Assembly (NCBI GenBank): GCA_016169945.1
Contig: JADLSH010000236.1
Location: 5,229,819-5,293,818, forward strand
DNA from: Trachythela sp. YZ-2020
Taxonomy: Eukaryota; Cnidaria; Anthozoa; Malacalcyonacea; Clavulariidae
DNA: 64,000 bases
Direction of reading: 5' to 3'
Under the pieces are notes generated by a model. It was not told the DNA's origin. It saw only the letters and a list, made by a program, of their open reading frames with translations, and searched no databases. Below are positions 56,641 to 64,000 of the stretch, piece by piece. Both the position numbers and the translations under genes were made by a program. Numbering within the stretch: position 1 is the stretch's first letter; every line of letters begins with the position of its first letter.

Positions 56641-57589
56641 ATGCAGTAATAGCGAGAGTCCGTAACAGCGAGAGTTATTTCAATAAATTTCTTAGTAATT
56701 TCGGCCGGGGATTTACAAACTGTCCTTAATAGCGGGGTGTCCGTAGCAAGGCGAGAGTTGCTGGAACTCCCGCGTGTTTTCCCTTATTACTGGTAATAAA
56801 GTAATTAAGCGCCTGGGCACGAGGCTGATTTTGCTGCACAATTTCCGATATTTGTATATATTAAAAGTTTTATGTATGTGTCTAGCAGTTTATATTAACT
56901 CCTTCACTCCCAGGCGCTTTATAATAGGCAAACATGAAGTACTGCAATGACGAAGTTTCAAATTTCCCGCCATTCCCCACAAACACAGAATGTGCGATTT
57001 GCATGTCGAAGTATTTGGCTACATTACCGAAATACGGAAATTGTCTTGATCTTTTCATCTTTATTTTACGGAGGAATTTCGATCGTTCACTACACATAAC
57101 AAAGCAAGAATGTAAAGCTTTTATTCGTGTAAAGTTTAGATCATTTGTCGTAAATTTGTTGCACAAATTTCGATATTTGTCAGTCATGCAGTAATTTCAG
57201 TCGATAAAAAGGTATATTAATTAAAAGTTTTATTTATGTGTAGAGAAGTTTGTATTATATTATAATATACAGTGTTTAGCTTTCTGTTATGGTGTGGATT
57301 TATTGTCTTAATAAGGAAAAGCAAGAGTTCTTTGGAGCACTATTGGGTTTTAAGAGTATATAATAGCCATATATTTGCAGTGTTTACAGGGTATTTAAAA
57401 GACACTTAATAATCATGGCATTTCAGGCTTGATTGGAATTGATACCTTTTTTAAATTAACAAAATACACACGTAAAAATCTCAAGTCAACAAGATGTGTT
57501 TGCAACAGACTTGTAGCAAGCTTGTCACAAGTTGTAACAATCAAAACAATGTTGTCATTTTATCAAGGTGCTACAAGGTTGTCACTCAC

Positions 57590-59266
57590 CAGGGGCGGAT
57601 CTAGGATTTTTGAAACATAAGTCGAACGCCGAAGGCGTGAGACATGCTAGGGGGGTACGGGGGCATGCCCCCCCGGAAAATTTTGAAATCTAGACTCCCT
57701 GAAATGCGATTTCTAGCGTTTTGGGGGTGATATTTTGCAGAATTCCCAAGATAATAAAGTACATCAAAGACACGATTTTTTATGATATCACAAACATACC
57801 TTCTCCCAGATATTTATCTTCGGAATTAAATGACTTGGAAAAGTCAATTGAATTGTACACATCATGTAGTTTCAATAGGCTTTGAATTAAAATGAATTTG
57901 GCTTATACTTAAAATTTAAAATCCTTCACAAGACACAAATTGAAGTGAATGATACTAATAACTGATCCAATATAAATCGCTGCATGTGAAACAAAATTCT
58001 CAAGCAAAATAAAGAGTTATATTTCAATTATACTTTGTAAAATGCATTATCCAATTACAATTACAATTTATACTATAAATAGACTTGTAATGATATTCAT
58101 CGCAAATCTTTCATAGAATGCAAATTACCGCAAAATAACATCGTTTTAACACTCCAATTGCGTTACTCTGATCCTTTATTATATATTATAAATACAGTAG
58201 GAATTAGGAAAGCGGGAAGGCCCGAAAGAGCAATGCAAGTTGCTCGATAAAAATGTATTAAAGCGTGTTATATTTCAACTTCGCATCATTTATCATACAA
58301 AATATATTGCAGTATATTAATTTCTATTTATTTTGGATATTTTCATACCTTATAACAGTCAACAGTGCACACTTTATCTTTGGCTTTTATACCACCCAAA
58401 TTACCACCACGATCTTTGTGAGGCACGTAGATTTCAGCAGAGAAGTCTCTATTGAGTGCCTTCTCGTTGCTGAATAGCAAAGATAAAAGCTGCTCGCTTG
58501 ATATCTTCGCTGCCTGACGATAACCTCATTCAAAGACAGTCGAAGTTTATTTAAGGCCGTTAAATCGTATCGTGCAATCGCATTTCGAACGTCCGCGTAC
58601 ATATCAATACTCGACATCGTAAAACAATTTTCCTACTATGAAAACCTTGGTATAGTTTATAATATACGAGATTACAAGTAGAAAGACTGCTTTGCATGAA
58701 TTTCGCAATTTTCAGGACTGATGCCCCCAGTCGCGAATCAGTCCGAATCAGTCCAAAAAAATGAACCTATAGGAATTGTCAATATTTTCAAATTGACCAA
58801 TCAACATGAAAGAAATGGACTGATAAAGACTCCCTTAAGGTGCAAATATCAGTCCGACCACTACAAAGACTTTAAAGTGCAAATCAGTCCGACCAACAAT
58901 ATTTTCAAATTGACCAATCAAAGGAAAGAAATGAACTGATAAAGACTCTCATAAGGTGCAAATCAGTCCGACCACCCCACAGATCAGTCCAGATAAGTCC
59001 AGACCTCTCCAAATGACCTCTCGACCAATCAAATGAGCATAATGACCACCCGATTCTGCGAGTTTCTTGCGTTTTACCGCTGCTCTAGATAAAGCATATA
59101 TTTATTCAAAACTGAGCTCGTAAAGACGTAAACTGGACTATGATATGAATTTCATATTATATTCGGGAATTAATTATTCAAATTTCGAAATAATAAATTA
59201 ATTATTTATTTGCAAAAAAATACGTCAGTCACGCGACTGATTGGACTTACCCTAGATCCGCCCCTG
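57590..59266. mobile_element. hAT-type element, family C, only in right arm
   Basis: Inverted termini CAGGGGCGGATCTAGG / CCTAGATCCGCCCCTG with perfect 8-bp target duplication TCACTCAC (57,582-57,589 and 59,267-59,274). Length 1,677 bp. It contains an ATG-started minus-strand frame (58,387-58,617) and tandem copies of an ATCAGTCCGACCA-rich segment (58,730-58,990). Absent from the mirrored site in the left arm (about 55,396-55,403). Confidence 0.95.
58387..58617 (-). CDS. Unidentified ORF within hAT-type element
   Basis: 76-codon frame from a true ATG; the first 43 residues (MSSIDMYADVRNAIARYDLT, ALNKLRLSLNEVIVRQRRYQ) look like a soluble helical N-terminus. The C-terminal part (TCLTKIVVVIWVV) is hydrophobic and may be intron read-through. 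No recognised family and no transposase motifs. Could be a captured exon or chance. Confidence 0.25.
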   Translation of the reverse strand: MSSIDMYADVRNAIARYDLTALNKLRLSLNEVIVRQRRYQASSFYLCYSATRRHSIETSLLKSTCLTKIVVVIWVV

Positions 59267-60825
59267 TCACTCACAACTTGTTAACAAGTTGTTGAATTGC
59301 AGGACAATAACAACTAAATTGTTTGAAAAAACTTGTAACAAGTCTGTTGAGACAGTTGAGTCAACAACCTTGTAGCAAGTTGTCAACAAGCCGTTGACAA
59401 CTTGTGAATAAGCTGGGAACAAGCAGTACGAATACATCCTGATAACAAGTTGTTGAAACAGCATTGGTATACAAATCTGCTGCTGGTTTCTTGCAAGTTG
59501 TTCGTTTTAATGTGTGTAAGAGACATTAGGCATTGTAAGAGACATAATTGTGGTTTATTGGGTGAATAAGAGGCATGCATGGCCATCGCCCTAAACCTTT
59601 TCCTTGATGAGTAATTTAGTATTTTACTCTGTGTAATGCCAGACGATTTACTCATCAGTGGTAGGGTACTGCCAGTTAATGGGTTAACAAAACTATCTGC
59701 CAATGTCTCTTGTTAACCCATTAGCTTGCAATGCACCAAGATGCGCCCTACTTTAGTATTTTACTCTGTCTAACGCCAGACTATTTTACTCGTCAGTGGT
59801 AGCGTACTATTTATTTTCCACCAATAACAAGACTACTATATATAATAACATTTTCTCACCCTGATAACTGCAGGTTGACCACCATCTGCTGCACGATAGT
59901 GCTTAGTGATAGTTCCTATTTAGTGCCCTGTTCTTCAACACACATTTTGATTTTGTTTATAATGTCCAGTTTATTTCAAATATCGTTATGTACGTCTGTT
60001 ATAGAACTATGCATAGAACTATGCACAGGGCCGTAGGTAAGGGGGGTATTGAAGGGGTGCCGAACCCCCCAATAATTCAGAATTTCTCATATTCGGAAAA
60101 TTTAGGCATCTATTCGGAAATGGAAACGTCCCAGAAAAACAAGAAAAGTCACTGCGTTTGTATATAGAACTCGCAAACTATGAGATTTTTCACATGTGGA
60201 GGTCCAGTATAGTGGTGCGCTTCTCAGAAAGATACGCGCACTCTAAACCTGCTATACTAAACAGGCCTAACAACTGTTTATTTAACAACCTGAAAAACTG
60301 GTATTTTAATTCGCGCGCTGATCAAGAATCGCTAACTACAACACTATCCCGGTATTTTGTTCACGAGTCGTAGCAAAAGTATGGCAAATTTTTCAACCTA
60401 AAGTTTTGATCGATAAGAGCGCGGATTATCCCTTGTTCACACGTGGGAGATTTCACTAAAACCAAAAATTCCCCACGCGTGCGGTGGAACGCAAAAAATT
60501 ACACTCACGCAATTTCGCAATGGCGTTCTGTAAACGCCGGTTTTACAAGTGTAGATGTTGTAATATGTTAACAGCTCCCGTCCACAAATCCTCCTCAAAA
60601 AACCGGCTGCTACGCCGGCTAGCTGAGATGCTAGATCCGGTATCAATATTTTGGTGAAGTATCCAAAATAAAAACTAACTCTATTGTTTCGTTTGTGTAC
60701 TTAACAAATGTTGCGCAAGCAATCGGATAATAGTTTATAGCCGCGCATTTGCATTTTGAATTATTATAATTCCCAATTTATTGAACGTAAATACGCGAAA
60801 TTTCCATATTCAAAGCAAAATCGCC

Positions 60826-60990
60826 AGCAAAACTCGCAAAATTTTAGGAAGAAATAGACTAAACTTCATTGGAAATCATGTGACCGGAAGTCTTGGATGG
60901 CGTATATACATCAGTTCAACCTACTCGAGTTTCATGCCACGTGAGCGATGATCAAAATCAAAGTTCGAATCGGGTTCCAAGAATCCATGT
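60826..60990 (+). repeat. Duplicated MAT promoter segment
   Basis: Copy of the MAT upstream block (AACTCGCAAAATTTTAGGAA, GTGACCGGAAGTCTTGGATG, TATATACATCAG) with an extra CCACGTGAGCGATGATCA stretch containing an E-box. About 1.7 kb upstream of the active-looking block and without an adjoining MAT exon. Mirrored at about 53,680-53,850. Confidence 0.8.
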
Positions 60991-61569
60991 AACTCGTCGA
61001 TTTGAGGGTTTAATTTTGGTTTTAGAGTATCATAAGGTAGAACAACTCTTCCTAAATTCGATGCTATGATCTATTTTGACTTTACATCAATGATAAATAT
61101 AATTATCCCCGGCGTATATCGTAGCCACTTTCGTGATTTGTGCTGTGACCCAAAAAAAGGGTAAATACAATCGGCGATTAGCACGACTAAAACGCGATAT
61201 AGAAATTTATAAAAACAGAATAATAAAATTCGATACACAATTAATACGTTTATAAAAACTTACCTTTAAAAATATAAAATTTTCAGAGAGAAAAATCGAA
61301 CTAGAAATCTACAACTTTTCACCATGCCTGGTCGGAAATCTCAATTTTGAATAATAATGAACCGCATTGCATTGTGGGAAGACTCTCATTCCTCCTCTGG
61401 CATATGAGTAAGATTGCGGTGCCCGTGCCAAGTTTGGCACCGCTTTATATTCTGCCTGTGAGTTTGTCCGTTTGTCCGTTAGTAGTTTGTTCGCATCAAT
61501 ACGTTTCCTTAATCGCCTAGTAAAAATTCCTTGCACTTGCTCGGAATTTATTCATTATTAATTATTAAT

Positions 61570-62370
61570 CTTGTACTCTCAGGACCGACTGTTTGCTAGG
61601 CTTTATCTCTGGTTTTATGCGTCAAACAAGGACAAAAATACGACTGTTCGAATCAGCGTGAAAAGTTGTATTTACGGATGGAAAATTTATTTCAAAGTTG
61701 ATTTCTATTCTAGCGATTTATGGCCTTTGAAAGACAAGCCACTCAAAATAATCCTTTCACGTTTTCCGAATTCCTTTTTTCGAGGAAAGTTTTCTTTCCA
61801 ATTAATCTCGGACTCTCACTATTGACTGTTTGCTGCGCCTTATCTCTGGTTTTATCCGCCCAATAAGGACAAAAATACCACCGTTCGATTCAGTGTAAGA
61901 AATTGTACTTAGGGATGGCAAATGTATGACTAAACAACAGTATTCTAGTGATTTATGGCCTTTGAAACTCAGGCGAAATTGTATTGTTGACAAATCGCTC
62001 AAAATTATTAAACTAATTAAAAATGCAGTACGTTTGATCCTTGATAACTTTGGTGTCGTTGGTTTTCTCTTTATCGGCCGTATACCAGTGGATTCGTCTC
62101 ACTTTTCTTCATTTTGATAGTAGTTTGAACCAAAAATGTTTTATTTTGAGGGTTTTAAAGTGCAGTTTTAATAAGCAAAATTGTATTGTTGACAAATCGC
62201 TCAAAAATATTACACTAATTAAAAATGCAGTCCGTTTGATCATTGATAACTTCGGAATCGTTGGTTTTCTCGTTTTCGGCCGTATACCAGCGGATTCGTC
62301 TCACTTTTCTCTTCATTTTGATAGTATTTTGAGCTCGAAATATTTTATTTTGAAGGTTTTAAAGAGCAGT
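61570..62370. repeat. Two tandem-duplicated segments upstream of MAT
   Basis: One unit of about 242 bp (TTATCTCTGGTTTTAT, GGACAAAAATAC, GATTTATGGCCTTTGAAA) occurs twice, followed by a unit of about 201 bp (TTGTATTGTTGACAAATCGC, TCGTCTCACTTTTC) that also occurs twice. Mirrored at 52,310-53,105 in the left arm. Confidence 0.85.
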
Positions 62371-62627
62371 TTTAATCCTAACGCACGCACCAACTTGCGG
62401 CCGACAGGAGAAATGTTAGCGTACTATTTTATATGAGTTTACTTGTAGACGGAAACGCCAGAAGTTTTATTTTGCAGGGCACCGCATTTTAGTACTGTGT
62501 CTGGTTTAAGCTTTGTTCTGTGCATAAAATCGCCAACCAGCAAAACTCGCAAAAGTTTAGGAAGAATTAGACTAAATTTGCGGAAATATTTTACAATGAA
62601 ATGTACAACTTCATTGGAAATCATGTG

Positions 62628-62655
62628 ACCGGAAGTCTTGGATGGCCTATATACA
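62628..62655 (+). promoter_or_regulatory. MAT: MAT upstream region: ETS-type site and TATA-like box
   Basis: ACCGGAAGT (62,628-62,636), a consensus ETS site, followed by TATATACA (62,648-62,655), about 210 bp before the ATG. An inverted CCAAT (CCACCAATCAAAG) lies at about 62,689. The same block occurs mirrored in the left arm and, duplicated, further upstream at about 60,826-60,990 (and 53,680-53,870). Confidence 0.5.
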
Positions 62656-62862
62656 TCAGTTGTTGAAAAAACCTACTCGAGTTTCGTGCCACCAATCAAA
62701 GTTCGAATCAGGTTCCAAGAATCCCTATTAATTATCAGATTTTAGCACTAAGTGCACAGTTTACCTGATTACAGTTGCATTTCGGCAGCGAAAAGGGAGT
62801 GTTGAAGTCTCAAAGAAGCTGCATCTTTACCGATTTTTTTGCAAGGAGCTTTGTAGTCAAGA

Positions 62863-62929
62863 ATGAACGCGGATTCGAACAATACTAAGTTTCTATTTAC
62901 GAGTGAATCTGTTGGGGAAGGCCATCCAG
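62863..62929 (+). CDS. MAT: S-adenosylmethionine synthetase exon 1, right copy
   Basis: ATG at 62,863 opens MNADSNNTKFLFTSESVGEG then HP; donor CCAG|GTATGT in phase 1. It matches the N-terminal signature of eukaryotic methionine adenosyltransferase (TSESVGEGHPDK) that binds ATP and methionine. The short N-terminal extension is usual for invertebrate enzymes. Full enzymes are about 390-400 residues; the remainder lies beyond 64,000 if this copy is complete. Confidence 0.95.
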
Positions 62930-63034
62930 GTATGTTTACGGTCTGTGGACCATTTTGAATGTTTCGGGCACGTAACTTAGCTTTGGTAAATGCGTATTCT
63001 GGCTGAATTTAATGGTTTCTTTTTAATTTTTTAG

Positions 63035-63112
63035 ATAAAATATGCGATCAGGTGTCAGATGCTGTGCTAGACGCACATTTAGGCCAAGATCCTAACGCTA
63101 AAGTCGCTTGCG
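63035..63112 (+). CDS. MAT: S-adenosylmethionine synthetase exon 2, right copy
   Basis: Encodes [20 protein letters not shown] then NAKVAC, continuing exon 1 in phase; acceptor TTTTTTAG, donor CTTGCG|GTATGG. The next exon, expected to begin with the E-T-V-x-K-T-G motif, is not in the window. Confidence 0.95.
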
Positions 63113-63216
63113 GTATGGTTTTATTATATATATTGTGCAATATTTAGCTTGTATATCAAATAGCTGTATTAGCTTAACAATCGTATGACTGATGGTAAGG
63201 ACAACAGAACTATTAG

Positions 63217-63982
63217 TTCCTACGTCAAGCGTTCCTCTTTTCAGTTCCTAATTCATTTGCAATTTTACTAATTACCTTTGCAATTTTCAAAAGGTTTGTT
63301 GCAAATCCCTTGAGGAAATTTGCAATGTTCCTAAGTCAATAGAGTTCCTTAATTCCTGTTAGAAGTTCCTCAGTTCCTGTTAGAAGTTCCTCAGTTCCTG
63401 TTAGAAGTTCCTAACTTCCTGTTAATAATATATTCGAGTGCAAAAACTCGCTGGTTTTGTTGAATTCGAAGTTGAGAGACTTTGTATTCTTATATATAAT
63501 TCCTTTGAAATAATATTTACACTCATAAATTGAAATAAAGAGCTAGAAGTAACAAAAATAAAGACTTTTACAGTAACAGGAAGTGAAAAAAATAACAGGT
63601 CAAAATTTTTCAAAAAATAACAGGAGGTCAAGTCTTTATTGTTATGACTTCTAGCTCTTTATTTCAATTTATGAGTGTAAATTTTGTTTGAAAGGAATTA
63701 AATATAAGAATACAACGTCTCTCAACTTCGAATTCAACAAAAACAGCAAGTTTTTTCGCTCGAATATATTATTAACAGGAAGTTAGGAACTTCTAACAGG
63801 AACTGAGGAACTTCTAACAGGAACTGAGGAACTTCTAACAGGAACTGAGGAACTTCTAATTGGCTTAGGAACATTGCAAATTTCCTCAAGGGATTTGCAA
63901 CAAACTTTTTGAAAATTGCAAAGGTAATTAGGAAAATTGCAAATGAATTAGGAACTGAAAAGAGGAACGCTTGACGTAGTTT
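63217..63982. mobile_element. Foldback element with GTTCCT repeats (right arm)
   Basis: Mirror copy of 50,673-51,437 with small differences in repeat number and centre. Confidence 0.9.
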
Positions 63983-64000
63983 ACCTGTAAGTCCCAACAA

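Larger units (their letters stand above)
56641..64000. repeat. Right arm of 5.7-kb inverted duplication
   Basis: Mirror of 50,654-56,344. Without the hAT-type insertion (57,590-59,266) its length is about 5,683 bp against 5,691 bp for the left arm. Runs to the window edge. Contains MAT exons 1-2 on the plus strand. Confidence 0.95.

Noticed and set aside
56882..57194. Overlapping sense and antisense frames of 86-101 codons, also in the left arm at 55,762-56,101
   Set aside because: Both strands are open and the arms differ by a one-base indel that changes the C-terminus. No recognisable protein. Left out as unsupported.
50654..64000. Whole palindrome as a sequencing hairpin artefact
   Set aside because: Arms differ by substitutions, indels and a transposon with intact target duplication, so the second arm is not a simple copy of the same molecule. 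A haplotype mis-join is still possible and is listed in the findings.

Overview
This window is nuclear DNA of an animal. The genes are split by short introns with GT-AG (once GC-AG) boundaries, the sequence is AT-rich, and most of it is small DNA transposons, foldback elements, satellites and LINE relics. The two recognised genes are animal housekeeping enzymes: cytosolic methionyl-tRNA synthetase with a C-terminal WHEP domain, and S-adenosylmethionine synthetase. The mixture of MITEs, CR1/L2-type LINEs, an OTU-protease relic and a cysteine-cluster protein resembling KDZ-transposon partners suggests a cnidarian or another early-branching invertebrate. That placement is inference.

Layout. 1-13,795: two 865-bp inverted arms (1-865 and 12,931-13,795) face outwards around 12 kb of nested foldback elements, a degenerate tandem array, a MULE-like insertion in a broken reading frame, an OTU relic and a (TAATG)n element. 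Each arm carries the 5' part of a cysteine-cluster gene reading outwards; the right copy continues to about 14,101 and is interrupted by a hAT-type MITE with a perfect 8-bp target duplication. 15,990-18,330: a satellite of about 69-bp units. 18,340-22,000: mostly non-coding, with a second copy of a quasi-palindromic GGTGCTAAAATAGCACC array. 22,037-43,740 (minus strand): MARS1, reconstructed here as 21 exons, 2,136 bp including the stop, 711 codons. All exon phases agree. Introns hold many MITEs and a tRNA-derived SINE relic.

44,330-46,963: two CR1/L2-like reverse-transcriptase relics. 45,112-50,595: a candidate 5.48-kb DNA transposon with near-identical 27-bp terminal inverted repeats, symmetric subterminal arrays built on ATTCTATAGAA, and a small spliced gene ending in a BEN-like segment. 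50,654-64,000: an inverted duplication with arms of about 5.69 kb around a 0.3-kb spacer. Each arm carries exons 1-2 of S-adenosylmethionine synthetase reading outwards. The right arm also has a 1,677-bp hAT-type insertion and scattered indels, so the arms have diverged. The right arm runs off the window.

The enzymes are linked only in a general way, since both use methionine (tRNA charging and SAM synthesis). Nothing in the sequence shows shared regulation. The most unusual features are the two outward-facing inverted duplications of gene 5' ends, the 5.48-kb BEN-like element, and the quasi-palindromic arrays.
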